Source: WTFV01 sp965200895 (GTDB taxonomy: Bacteria; Acidobacteriota; Vicinamibacteria; Vicinamibacterales; UBA8438). Taken from it: DNA of 64,000 bases. The stretch lies in contig CBDAVM010000001.1 in NCBI GenBank assembly GCA_965200895.1, positions 2,294,001 through 2,358,000 of the forward strand. Direction: 5' to 3'. Under the pieces are notes generated by a model that was not told where the DNA came from, made no database searches, and was given only the letters and a program-made list of their open reading frames with translations. The translations under genes and the position numbers were made by a program. Below, one piece after another: positions 17,456 through 25,639 of the stretch (positions are counted from its first letter, which is position 1; every line of letters starts with the position of its first letter).

Positions 17456-18216
17456 AAGTATGGGACGAGCGGTTGCGGGCGATGATGCTCCGGCCGCTGG
17501 CGTCTCAGCCGGACTTCGAGACCCCGGTGCGCACCAACCGGCCGGTGCACATCGACTCGCAGGGCGGCAAGCGGGCGCGCGAGGCGCGCACGGCGCGGAC
17601 CGAGTTGCGCATCGGGCGGGTGCAGGTGCAGCCGCCCAAGGACCAGACCGACGCGGCGCCGCTGACGGCCTGGGTGGTGCGGGTGCTCGAAACCGACCCG
17701 CCGCCGGGACACGAGCCGCTCGAATGGCTGCTGGTGTCGAGCGAAGGCGGCCCGACGGCCGAATGGGCCGAGCGCATTGTCGGCTGGTATGAGACCCGCT
17801 GGGGCATCGAAGAGTATTTCCGGGTGCTCAAGAGCGGCGCCCGCATCGAGGACCGGCGCTTGCAGGAAGCCGACGCGCTGGCCAAGTGCCTGGCCTTCGA
17901 CGCCATCACCGCCTGGCGGGTGTGCTCCCTCAGGGGCTACGCGCGCGACGCGCCCGACACGCCGGCAGCCCAGGTCCTGACCGACGACGAGAAGCGCGTG
18001 ATCGGAGCCGTCGTGCAGGCCGAAAGACTGCTGCCGCCAGCCGAACGAGACCGGCCATTGCCGCCCGACATCCGCGCCTGGGTGATGCTGCTGGCGCGCA
18101 TCGCCGGCTGGCGACCGACAAAGCGTAGACCGCTGCCGGGCAACGAAGTGCTGTGGCGCGCCTGCGTGCAACTACAGATGATGGTACGAGGAGCCCAAGC
18201 CGCCCGCGCACCCTGA
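17452..18216 (+). CDS. Transposase part 2: C-terminal DDE half with YREK motif
   Basis: 254 residues continuing the Tn5-like catalytic domain. Y113, R116, E120 and K127 give the exact Y-(2)-R-(3)-E-(6)-K signature of IS4 transposases, with E120 as the third catalytic residue. PPKDQTD and EWLLVSSE match the beta-strand region of Tn5 transposase. The GTG overlaps the stop of part 1 (GTGA). Either a frameshift mutation near 17421 has split the gene, or the two halves are joined by programmed frameshifting. The homologous sequence reads on naturally from the new frame upstream of the GTG (RRRR then VKVWDE), which favours a small indel. Confidence 0.8.
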   Translation: MKVWDERLRAMMLRPLASQPDFETPVRTNRPVHIDSQGGKRAREARTARTELRIGRVQVQPPKDQTDAAPLTAWVVRVLETDPPPGHEPLEWLLVSSEGGPTAEWAERIVGWYETRWGIEEYFRVLKSGARIEDRRLQEADALAKCLAFDAITAWRVCSLRGYARDAPDTPAAQVLTDDEKRVIGAVVQAERLLPPAERDRPLPPDIRAWVMLLARIAGWRPTKRRPLPGNEVLWRACVQLQMMVRGAQAARAP

Positions 18217-18290
18217 ACCGCAACCCGAATCGACGTAGACCGGGCGACCAACGCCGGACCGTTCCTGAGTCAACCGTGATGTAGCGCTAG

Positions 18291-19364
18291 TCCGGGGGGT
18301 TCCGGAGGTCCCTGCCTGCCGCGGCGCCGGGCGAGGGCTTGGCGTGCGGGCCGCAATCCGCGACGAGGCGGCGGCAGAGCGGGCCGAGATCCGCGACGCC
18401 CTGCGCGAGCAGGGTGACACCGTCCTGCAGGCGCGTCGAGGGCGAGCGTCCGGGCTCGCGGGGCTGGCGTTATCGAGTCGACAACCGCCTTCAGGCCGCG
18501 CCGCGCTTCTGCAGCAGGACGATGAGCTGAAGCAAATCCGGGAGCGACCAGTCGTAGCCGATCACCTTCCACTCCGGGCAGAGTTCTTCAATCGTTTCGA
18601 CCTTCATCGAGGTATCGCCGAAGGTCACGTCGCCGTCGATTGGCGGTCGATTGTGGGGCCGGAACGCGAAGCCGGTTTCATCATGTGCGCGCAGCAGCGC
18701 AGACTGTTGGACCTCCGAAGTCTCCGCAGTCGGGTATGCCCAGTACTCGCGCGGCCGAATCGTCAGCACCAGCAGACCATTGGGTCGGATGACGGGAGAA
18801 ATGGCCTCGAGCGCAGCAACGCTCGCCCGTCTGGAAGTGTGGGTGAAGACGGAGTAGGCCAGGACCAGATCGAACGTCTCGTCTTCGTAGGGCAGCGATG
18901 CCGGCAGGTAGTCGGTAACGTCCAGTCGGCAACCGATACGGGCGTCCTTGCAGTGACGGATGGCGAGATCCCAGGGATCGCAACCCGCGATACGCTCGGG
19001 ATCCGTGAAGTAGTACATCAGACGCAGCATCAGGCCGTAACCGCAGCCGTAGTCCAGGATCCGCGCACCCTCCAGGGGCCGACCGGTAACCCTCGAATAG
19101 TGGCGCCGGATTTTCTCGATGAAGGCCACACGTATCTTCAACAACGTCATGCCGGTGGCGCCGGTCCATTGGCGCTGAACATCGACCGGGGCCATTGCCG
19201 GCAGCAGCGAGGAGAGGCCGGGATACCGCTTGTCCGGCATTGCATGCAGCAAGAGGGCGAACTCGTCGACACAGAGACGGCGAAGCTGTCGCAGGCAATC
19301 CCCCGTCGATCCGCACCTGGCCGTTCGTTCCGCCGCCTCCACGATGTGTTCGCAATGATGCAGA
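18291..19364. repeat. Direct repeat, copy 1 (1074 bp)
   Basis: Nearly identical to 19677-20750 with an offset of exactly 1386 bp and only a handful of substitutions seen by eye (for example near 18782, 18804, 19255 and 19316). It carries a coiled-coil gene fragment and the methyltransferase domain. The 1386-bp unit also includes an RTX-type leader and control region, which occurs a further time at 15693-15870, so the locus is a tandem array interrupted by the IS. Confidence 0.93.
18345..18430 (+). pseudogene. Fragment of the coiled-coil protein gene
   Basis: In the plus direction this reads RAAIRDEAAAERAEIRDALR and EQGDTVLQ, the end of the coiled-coil repeat region of the protein at 12237, and then loses homology. 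Anchor and leader are missing. An identical copy is at 19731-19816. Confidence 0.8.
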
Positions 19365-19507
19365 ATGTCGGGCCCGCCGTCGGTGCCCCGGAATTCGCCG
19401 CCCATCATGCGGCGCGGCGCGACGTGCACGAGCGCGATCAGCTCGGCCATCCGGTGGAACATCTGCTGGATGCCCCGGAATCCGCCGCCCACCATGTTGC
19501 TCGCCAT
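18491..19507 (-). CDS. SAM-dependent methyltransferase with mosaic RTX-leader N-terminus
   Basis: 338 residues. The class I methyltransferase domain (from about residue 50) has motif I ILDYGCGYGLML, then AGCDPWDLAI and FDLVLAYSVFTHTSRR. It is almost identical to the C-terminal domain of the protein at 19877. The first ~50 residues are a patchwork in one open frame: an RTX2-like leader (MASNMVGGGFRGI), a piece of the sulfotransferase linker (QQMFHRMAE), a 30-bp inverted linker segment, and a second RTX2 leader piece (MMGGEFRGTDGGPDI). The upstream region is also a copy of the RTX2 control region, including the -10-like element and dyad. So the catalytic domain now sits behind an RTX promoter. 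It may be a functional chimera or a decaying duplicate. Confidence 0.7.
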   Translation of the reverse strand: MASNMVGGGFRGIQQMFHRMAELIALVHVAPRRMMGGEFRGTDGGPDILHHCEHIVEAAERTARCGSTGDCLRQLRRLCVDEFALLLHAMPDKRYPGLSSLLPAMAPVDVQRQWTGATGMTLLKIRVAFIEKIRRHYSRVTGRPLEGARILDYGCGYGLMLRLMYYFTDPERIAGCDPWDLAIRHCKDARIGCRLDVTDYLPASLPYEDETFDLVLAYSVFTHTSRRASVAALEAISPVIRPNGLLVLTIRPREYWAYPTAETSEVQQSALLRAHDETGFAFRPHNRPPIDGDVTFGDTSMKVETIEELCPEWKVIGYDWSLPDLLQLIVLLQKRGAA

Positions 19508-19604
19508 CCCTGTCTACCGCCGTGAAGACTGGCCGAAGATGCCCACGCCGCCATGCGACCCCACGCCGCGGCACCGCGGCGCCTGCCCGGCTGCCTCGTC
19601 GATT

Positions 19605-19616
19605 GGGCGTCCGCCC
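19605..19616 (-). promoter_or_regulatory. RTX-type dyad upstream of the mosaic methyltransferase
   Basis: GGGCGTCCGCCC in the same setting as upstream of the second RTX gene. The whole block 19506-19676 copies 15693-15870, including the TATGAT-like element. This brings RTX-type control to the methyltransferase copy. Confidence 0.5.
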
Positions 19617-19676
19617 ACCGTCCCCTGCTGCCCGACGCAGTACAACTGATCATAGCAGGGTGCCACGTCGCCCGGA

Positions 19677-20750
19677 TCCGGGGGGTTCCGGAGGTCCCTG
19701 CCTGCCGCGGCGCCGGGCGAGGGCTTGGCGTGCGGGCCGCAATCCGCGACGAGGCGGCGGCAGAGCGGGCCGAGATCCGCGACGCCCTGCGCGAGCAGGG
19801 TGACACCGTCCTGCAGGCGCGTCGAGGGCGAGCGTCCGGGCTCGCGGGGCTGGCGTTATCGAGTCGACAACCGCCTTCAGGCCGCGCCGCGCTTCTGCAG
19901 CAGGACGATGAGCTGAAGCAAATCCGGGAGCGACCAGTCGTAGCCGATCACCTTCCACTCCGGGCAGAGTTCTTCAATCGTTTCGACCTTCATCGAGGTA
20001 TCGCCGAAGGTCACGTCGCCGTCGATTGGCGGTCGATTGTGGGGCCGGAACGCGAAGCCGGTTTCATCATGTGCGCGCAGCAGCGCAGACTGTTGGACCT
20101 CCGAAGTCTCCGCAGTCGGGTATGCCCAGTACTCGCGCGGCCGAATCGTCAGCACCAGCAGGCCATCGGGTCGGATGACGGAAGAAATGGCCTCGAGCGC
20201 AGCAACGCTCGCCCGTCTGGAAGTGTGGGTGAAGACGGAGTAGGCCAGGACCAGATCGAACGTCTCGTCTTCGTAGGGCAGCGATGCCGGCAGGTAGTCG
20301 GTAACGTCCAGTCGGCAACCGATACGGGCGTCCTTGCAGTGACGGATGGCGAGATCCCAGGGATCGCAACCCGCGATACGCTCGGGATCCGTGAAGTAGT
20401 ACATCAGACGCAGCATCAGGCCGTAACCGCAGCCGTAGTCCAGGATCCGCGCACCCTCCAGGGGCCGACCGGTAACCCTCGAATAGTGGCGCCGGATTTT
20501 CTCGATGAAGGCCACACGTATCTTCAACAACGTCATGCCGGTGGCGCCGGTCCATTGGCGCTGAACATCGACCGGGGCCATTGCCGGCAGCAGCGAGGAG
20601 AGGCCGGGATACCGCTTGTCCGGCATTGCATGCAGCAGGAGGGCGAACTCGTCGACACAGAGACGGCGAAGCTGTCGCAGGCAATCCCCCGTCGATCCGT
20701 ACCTGGCCGTTCGTTCCGCCGCCTCCACGATGTGTTCGCAATGATGCAGA
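19677..20750. repeat. Direct repeat, copy 2 (1074 bp)
   Basis: Second copy of 18291-19364, offset 1386 bp. Here the methyltransferase coding sequence continues in frame into a complete sulfotransferase domain, so this is probably the parental arrangement. Confidence 0.93.
19731..19816 (+). pseudogene. Fragment of the coiled-coil protein gene (second copy)
   Basis: Identical to 18345-18430: the end of the IRDEAAAER repeat region and the DALREQGDTVL block, without start, anchor or tail. Confidence 0.8.
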
Positions 20751-21736
20751 CCTGGCTTCGTGCCCAACTCGGCCGCCGTGCGCCGTGCGGCGTCCAGTTC
20801 CGCCGCGAGGGCCGCGATCCGCTGATCGCGCTCGTGCACGTCGCGCCGCGCCGCATCCCGCTCGGCCATCCGGTGGAACATCTGCTGCCGGCTGGTCGCC
20901 AGGGCGCGGCTGAAGGCGGGCGCCGCGTCGTCGAAGGCCGTCCGGAGCCGGTCGAGGGCGGGGAGGTCCTGCTTGCGCTCCCCGTCCCGCGTCCAGCCGT
21001 CGACGATGGCGAAGGTGGTCCTGACCCACGGCGGGATGCGGGGGTTCGACAGCAGTCTGGCGTCGTCGCTCCGGTGGTGCTGCAGATCGGGAGCGAGAAA
21101 CGCGTCGAGGTCCGCCGCCATCTCCGCCGTTGCTCCGCGCGGCCACGAGACGCCGAGCGCGCGGCCGATCCGGTCGAGGCAGCCGCGCGCGTCGGTCAGG
21201 AGCTGTTCGTACCGCAGGCAGGTGCGGGGCAGGCCGCGCGAGCCCGCCTCGGCGTCCAGGACATGGCGCAGCCAGGCCAGGTACGCCACGAACGGGTCGA
21301 GCTGGTTGCGCTTCGTCAGCGAGGCGGCGACGTCCAGCGGGTTGCGAACGGGAAGCACCACCAGCGGTCGCACGCCGGCCGCCTCGGCGACGTCGAGCCA
21401 GAACGGCAGCAGCCGGCAGACCCGGGGGTCCTTGAGGACGAACAGCCGGCTGTCGCCGAACTCCTGGCGCAGCAGCGCCTGGGCGCGCGCGCGGCAACCG
21501 GCCGCGGCCGGGGAGGCGTACCAGCCGGCGTCGAAGGGCAGCCAGTCGAGGTGGGACGTGCCCGACGACACCAGGATCTCTTCGTTCAGATCGGTGAGCG
21601 CCTGCGATTCCCAGAACCCGGTGACGTTGTCCGGCTTGGGGCCGAGCAGCGTTTTCGGCAGGTCGCACCCGGCGAGGGCCAGGACCCGGGCCAGCGCGGA
21701 GGTGCCGCTGCGGTGCATGCCGGCCACGAGGATCAT
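19877..21736 (-). CDS. Sulfotransferase-methyltransferase fusion protein
   Basis: 619 residues. The N-terminal sulfotransferase domain (about 1-250) has the 5'-phosphosulfate loop GMHRSGTSALAR at residues 6-17 and the 3'-phosphate region VVLPVRNPLDVAASL. A charged helical linker (about 285-330, RDAARRDVHERDQRI) follows. The C-terminal domain is a class I methyltransferase with ILDYGCGYG near residue 432. The protein could both sulfate and methylate a surface glycan in the cytoplasm. The ATG at 21736 begins the domain; the open frame extends to 21808. Its first 211 bp, with upstream sequence, are copied at 12724-12934, and its second half at 18491. Confidence 0.85.
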   Translation of the reverse strand: MILVAGMHRSGTSALARVLALAGCDLPKTLLGPKPDNVTGFWESQALTDLNEEILVSSGTSHLDWLPFDAGWYASPAAAGCRARAQALLRQEFGDSRLFVLKDPRVCRLLPFWLDVAEAAGVRPLVVLPVRNPLDVAASLTKRNQLDPFVAYLAWLRHVLDAEAGSRGLPRTCLRYEQLLTDARGCLDRIGRALGVSWPRGATAEMAADLDAFLAPDLQHHRSDDARLLSNPRIPPWVRTTFAIVDGWTRDGERKQDLPALDRLRTAFDDAAPAFSRALATSRQQMFHRMAERDAARRDVHERDQRIAALAAELDAARRTAAELGTKPGLHHCEHIVEAAERTARYGSTGDCLRQLRRLCVDEFALLLHAMPDKRYPGLSSLLPAMAPVDVQRQWTGATGMTLLKIRVAFIEKIRRHYSRVTGRPLEGARILDYGCGYGLMLRLMYYFTDPERIAGCDPWDLAIRHCKDARIGCRLDVTDYLPASLPYEDETFDLVLAYSVFTHTSRRASVAALEAISSVIRPDGLLVLTIRPREYWAYPTAETSEVQQSALLRAHDETGFAFRPHNRPPIDGDVTFGDTSMKVETIEELCPEWKVIGYDWSLPDLLQLIVLLQKRGAA

Positions 21737-21869
21737 GGTTCTCGAAGCGCTTGCGGCACGCGCCGGTTGCGTTCCCACGGGGTAGGACTCTACCACGGCG
21801 CCCGACATGGCCGTGGCGCCTGGGAGGCCCGCTCGGCCACCCGGATGCTTCGCGCCGGCTACCGTGGCG

Positions 21870-22925
21870 TCAGCAACCCGATGATCTCGCCTTCACCTTT
21901 GCGGACACCGCCCGCAGCACCGCCTGAACCAGCGGGCCAGCGCCTCCCTGTGTGACCATGCGCCGCAGCCCTTCCATTGCACGGTCCAGATCGGCCGACG
22001 TGGCCCGCAGCTTGTCTGCGGGCACCACCGCACGATCACGGTAGGGCTCGATGGACCACCAGCGGCTATCACGCCGCATTCCTTCGGCATCCTCCGGCGA
22101 CAGAAGCTCCATCAGCCGCTCGTTGTCCTTCCGGCAACCGTCAACTATCGCCTGCATGATCTGCGGGTCGAGCGCCCACGGTGCCGACTCGGCCGACGGC
22201 AGGTATTGCTGAAGCACTGAATCAATATGCGAGTCGTGCGGTCCCCGCAGGTGCGGTAACGACTTCAGGATCCGGATATGCTGCGGAGCCAGCGATAGGT
22301 TCACCATGTTGTCGCCCGCCGGCACCGGACCGTCCGCGCCCATCAACCGCAGAAAGTCGGGAATGGTGTTCCTCCTGTACAGCCTGACACTAAGCCGGCT
22401 GACACCCGGACACCCGGCCCTCCAGTAGTCGAGGCGCCGTCTCCACCACAGGAAACGCCCATTTCGCCACTTCTCCAGCACGTCGGCCGGCGTGTCGAAC
22501 TGTTTTTCCCACGTCCACCACTGCCACCACCCCGAGTTGAACCACTCGACTTGCGGCCGGACGTAGGCCACGACGTGCGCCGAGACGCCCATCCGCTTCA
22601 GGGCGCGTTTCTCCACCCACCGCCGCCCGGTACGACTCCAGTCCTCCTGTGACAGCACCGGGACGCCCCGCCGCCCGACCGCCTCCAGCTTCCGCCCGAC
22701 CGCCTCCAGGTCGGCGCGTCCCCACAGATCCGGCTCGGAGGCGACGTAGTGGGGAAAGGAAGTGCTGGTCGCCCGAATCTGATCGCCGGCAGCGACCGCA
22801 CCCCGGTCGACGACTACGTAGTGGTGCCCCCGAGGCGTGCCCAGCTCCGGGTGCCGGCACAGATGCGTCTGTAGCGCGGATGTTCCGGTCTTCCCGAAGC
22901 CGATGTGCAGCACGCATTCTGTCAT
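21870..22925 (-). CDS. Sulfotransferase family protein
   Basis: 351 residues. The PAPS-binding loop HIGFGKTGTSALQTHL is at 7-22 and a second motif, SAHVVAYVRPQVEWFNS, matches the 3'-phosphate binding region (R then S). It lies in a row of sulfotransferases facing the same way (19877, 21870, 22966), so it probably sulfates a sugar in the same polymer. The ATG at 22925 was chosen because the loop starts seven codons later; the upstream extension has no family similarity. Confidence 0.85.
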   Translation of the reverse strand: MTECVLHIGFGKTGTSALQTHLCRHPELGTPRGHHYVVVDRGAVAAGDQIRATSTSFPHYVASEPDLWGRADLEAVGRKLEAVGRRGVPVLSQEDWSRTGRRWVEKRALKRMGVSAHVVAYVRPQVEWFNSGWWQWWTWEKQFDTPADVLEKWRNGRFLWWRRRLDYWRAGCPGVSRLSVRLYRRNTIPDFLRLMGADGPVPAGDNMVNLSLAPQHIRILKSLPHLRGPHDSHIDSVLQQYLPSAESAPWALDPQIMQAIVDGCRKDNERLMELLSPEDAEGMRRDSRWWSIEPYRDRAVVPADKLRATSADLDRAMEGLRRMVTQGGAGPLVQAVLRAVSAKVKARSSGC

Positions 22926-22965
22926 TCCGTGACACCCCCCGAAGGTGGCGGCGCAGGAGCCGGCG

Positions 22966-23721
22966 TTACCGGACGAGCTCGCGGCACAGCGCCACGAACC
23001 GGGCGTCGGCCGCGTACCAGCGCCGCAGGTTCCTGATTGCATCCTCGTCGAGACGCCGATCGAGGTGGCGCGGGCTGACGTGCGCCTGGACCTCATCGGC
23101 GGGCAGCACGGCGCTGTCCGGAAGCCGCAGCCGCGATTTGAGGATCGCGAAGTCTTCCGCGAGCCGCTCCTGCCAGCCGATGAAGAACAGATCGTTCAGC
23201 CTGGACCGGAAGTACGCCTCGTCTTCGAACCACGTCCAGTAGCTGTCCCTGACGTGGTGGATGTTGCGCATCGCCGCCTCCGCGCGCTCGCGTTCCGCCG
23301 TCTCGCGCGCCGACAGGGCCAGCGCCAGCCGGTTCGGGGTGGCGAAATGGCGGAACGCCTCCGCTTCGCCCGGTCGCCACGGCACGACGTACCGCGGCCG
23401 TCCCTGGCGCTGGCGGCTGTAGAAGCCGCTGACGAAGCGGCTGACCGGATCGCGCAGGAAGAAGACGAACCCGTCGCCGGCCGGCACGTCGCGCAGCCGT
23501 ACCGTGTGGGGGTGCAGATGGATCACGCGGTCGAGCTGCCCCTGCTGTGCACGCGCCCGCTCGATCGCGAACTTGCAGGCGGTGCCGCCGGTTTTGCCGA
23601 TGTGCAGGAAGTGGACCGGCCGGGTGTCGCGGCAAAAGCCGGCGACCCAGGTCCGGAGCCGGGCCGGCAGCCCGCGGTCGCGGTTGTTCCCGCGGTGCGC
23701 AGGGGCGTGATCGGCGACCAT
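22966..23721 (-). CDS. Sulfotransferase family 2-like protein
   Basis: 251 residues. HIGKTGGTACKFAIERA at about 40-56 is the PAPS loop of the Sulfotransfer_2 group (K43, G45/G46, T47). FFLRDPVSRFVSGFYSR is the 3'-phosphate motif with conserved R and S. Alternating W/Y/F residues in the last third fit the family. It ends 41 bp before the start of the next sulfotransferase gene (21870), so the two are likely cotranscribed. It is divergent from the glycosyltransferase at 23934. Confidence 0.85.
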   Translation of the reverse strand: MVADHAPAHRGNNRDRGLPARLRTWVAGFCRDTRPVHFLHIGKTGGTACKFAIERARAQQGQLDRVIHLHPHTVRLRDVPAGDGFVFFLRDPVSRFVSGFYSRQRQGRPRYVVPWRPGEAEAFRHFATPNRLALALSARETAERERAEAAMRNIHHVRDSYWTWFEDEAYFRSRLNDLFFIGWQERLAEDFAILKSRLRLPDSAVLPADEVQAHVSPRHLDRRLDEDAIRNLRRWYAADARFVALCRELVR

Positions 23722-23933
23722 GGCCGACGCGGGACCGGCGCCGTCGGTGAGCGGATTGGACACTGCACTGCCCGCCGGCGACACGATAGCACAGGCGCGA
23801 GCGCGATGATACGATCGCCGGCGCGTCACATGGAGCGGCTGTTCATCCTGGGTGCCTGGCACGCTGCCGCGCTCCCGAGTGGCCCGCGCGGGTGCACAAT
23901 GCCCGACGGCACGAGGATCGGGCGCATCGGCCG

Positions 23934-24734
23934 ATGATCTGTCACGCAATCCTCCGCCGGACGCGCGACTGGGAGCGGGTTCGTCCCGACAGTCTGGACG
24001 CCCCCTTCCTGTGCCGCGCCGCGGTGCAGTGGGAGCGTTCGTTCCCGTTGGGCTACGGCGCGTGCCGTGCACGCATCAAGGCGCTCTCGCTCGAACACCT
24101 GCGCGCCCTACCCGCCCGCGTCACCGAGGCGCCGACCCGCAGACCCGCCGATGTCGACCGCGCGGCGGTGCGGGACGGCGATGTCGTCCTGCTCTGCGAC
24201 GATGACGACCTCTTCCACCCGCGGCTCATCGAGCATCTGGAGACGGTCCGCACGGCCGGCTCCTGGGACCGCGTCGTGATCTGGCCGGACGGCAAGCACG
24301 GCTTCCACAAGGCGCCGGACGGGGAAGGGCCGGTGCTGCTGCCCCGGGTGCTGGAGCGCCCGCTGGACGACGAGAACCTGCGCGGACCGTACGTCGCGAT
24401 ACCCGGACGGCTCCTGCGGCGCACGCCGGAGGTCCTCGACGCCTTCTGGACGCATGCCGCCACGGTCGAGACCTTCGCGAATCGGCGGTCGCCCGTCGCG
24501 AAGGTCTCGACGGCGTTGTCGCTGACGGCCAAGCATCCGTGCAGCGTGTCGATTCTGCGCCGCGCCCTGGTGACGGCCGGGGATGTCGCCGACGACGACC
24601 TCGAAGGGGTGCTGCGGGGGCTCATCAAGCAGTACGTCGACGGCCGGACCGCGCTCCCCCCCGGCTTCACCTGGGCGGCCGACTACGTGGCAGGACTCCG
24701 GGGCGTCTTCCGGGACTGCCTGGGCCGGGAGTGA
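23934..24734 (+). CDS. Putative glycosyltransferase (rhamnosyltransferase-like, GT-A)
   Basis: 266 residues. A DDDDLFHP segment (D89-D92) preceded by a hydrophobic strand VVLLCD is the metal/nucleotide-binding DxD site of a GT-A fold. The N-terminus WERSFPLGYGACRARIKALS suits the putative rhamnosyltransferase group, but the match is by eye only. No clear ribosome-binding site precedes the ATG. It is the only plus-strand gene among four sulfotransferase genes. Confidence 0.65.
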   Translation: MICHAILRRTRDWERVRPDSLDAPFLCRAAVQWERSFPLGYGACRARIKALSLEHLRALPARVTEAPTRRPADVDRAAVRDGDVVLLCDDDDLFHPRLIEHLETVRTAGSWDRVVIWPDGKHGFHKAPDGEGPVLLPRVLERPLDDENLRGPYVAIPGRLLRRTPEVLDAFWTHAATVETFANRRSPVAKVSTALSLTAKHPCSVSILRRALVTAGDVADDDLEGVLRGLIKQYVDGRTALPPGFTWAADYVAGLRGVFRDCLGRE

Positions 24735-24822
24735 GACCCGGCCGCAGCGTCGCCCGCCCGCAGCCGGTGGGCGGGCGGCGCTATGGGCGTCCCGGGCGGG
24801 GCATGTCCAGGATGCGTCGGCG

Positions 24823-25617
24823 CTACGCGCCTGCCGCGCCGATTCCGGGCGGGGGCATGCCCAGGGCGCGCCACAGGCGCCGCGCCCGGCGGCGTTCGGC
24901 GAAATACGACAGCCCGAGCAGCCACGCGACCGCGCGGTGCCGCCGGCCGCCCCGGTCTCCCGCGTAGACGATCCGCGGCGGGATCCGGACGGCGGGGGAG
25001 ACGCCGAGAAACGTGAACACGTGCCGGAGGACCGCGTCGTGCCGCTGCCGCAGGTCCTCCGCGCGGATCACCAGCACCTGGTCGCGGTCGAAGCTGCGAT
25101 AGAGGTTCCGGAGCTGGATGCTGTAGAGGCCGCGCCGTCGGTAGGAGTGCCGGCGCAGGTGCGAGTCGACGTGCGTCGTGTCCTCGCGGCGTCGCAGCCG
25201 GAACGGCTCGCACAGCAGCGCCAGCCACAGGGGCAGGTGCTCCTTGTCCCGGTTCTTCTCCATGTAGTAGTGGGAGATGGCGCGCTCGACCGGGTCGCGG
25301 AGCAGGACGATCAGCTTCAGGTCCGGGTTGTAGCGCTGCAGCTCCGCCGCTATCGCCGGCAGGAACAGGTAGATCGGGGTGGCCTCGCCCCGCAGCGTTC
25401 CGGCGTCGCAATGGGCGAAGTACGGCCGGTAGCGCTCGTCGATCTGCGCCGGGGTCCAGTCGCCGGCGTAGTCCGGCGCATCGAACAGGTGCACCTCCTT
25501 GGGCACCGACATGCAGATTTCCGGGTGCTGGTGGAGGAACGACGCCAGCGCCGACGTGCCGGCCTTCTGCGCGCCGACGATCAGGAAGGCGAGCCGCGGG
25601 CGGTGGGAATCCGGCAC
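24823..25617 (-). CDS. Sulfotransferase (Sulfotransfer_1, heparan-type)
   Basis: 264 residues. VGAQKAGTSALASFL at 14-28 is the 5'-PSB loop with catalytic-type K18, and VLLRDPVERAISHYYM is the 3'-PB motif, as in heparan N-sulfotransferase-like bacterial enzymes. KEVHLFD and RGEATPIYLF are also family-typical. It starts with GTG 22 bp after the large glycosyltransferase gene and shares its strand, so both are probably in one transcript and act on the same glycan. Confidence 0.88.
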   Translation of the reverse strand: MPDSHRPRLAFLIVGAQKAGTSALASFLHQHPEICMSVPKEVHLFDAPDYAGDWTPAQIDERYRPYFAHCDAGTLRGEATPIYLFLPAIAAELQRYNPDLKLIVLLRDPVERAISHYYMEKNRDKEHLPLWLALLCEPFRLRRREDTTHVDSHLRRHSYRRRGLYSIQLRNLYRSFDRDQVLVIRAEDLRQRHDAVLRHVFTFLGVSPAVRIPPRIVYAGDRGGRRHRAVAWLLGLSYFAERRRARRLWRALGMPPPGIGAAGA

Positions 25618-25639
25618 CGGTCGTCAGGGGGGCTGCGCC

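Larger units (their letters stand above)
15871..18290 (+). mobile_element. IS4-type (Tn5-like) insertion sequence with DUF4338 transposase
   Basis: A 2420-bp element bounded by 22-bp terminal inverted repeats that match at 19 of 22 positions (15871-15892 and 18269-18290, outer end CTAGCGCT) and by a 9-bp target duplication, the size made by Tn5-type IS4 elements. It carries the transposase in two overlapping frames. An empty site exists at 19671-19690. The transposase has DDE residues and the IS4 Y-(2)-R-(3)-E-(6)-K signature. It has an unusual DruA-like N-terminal domain. The break in the reading frame may make this copy inactive. Confidence 0.92.
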
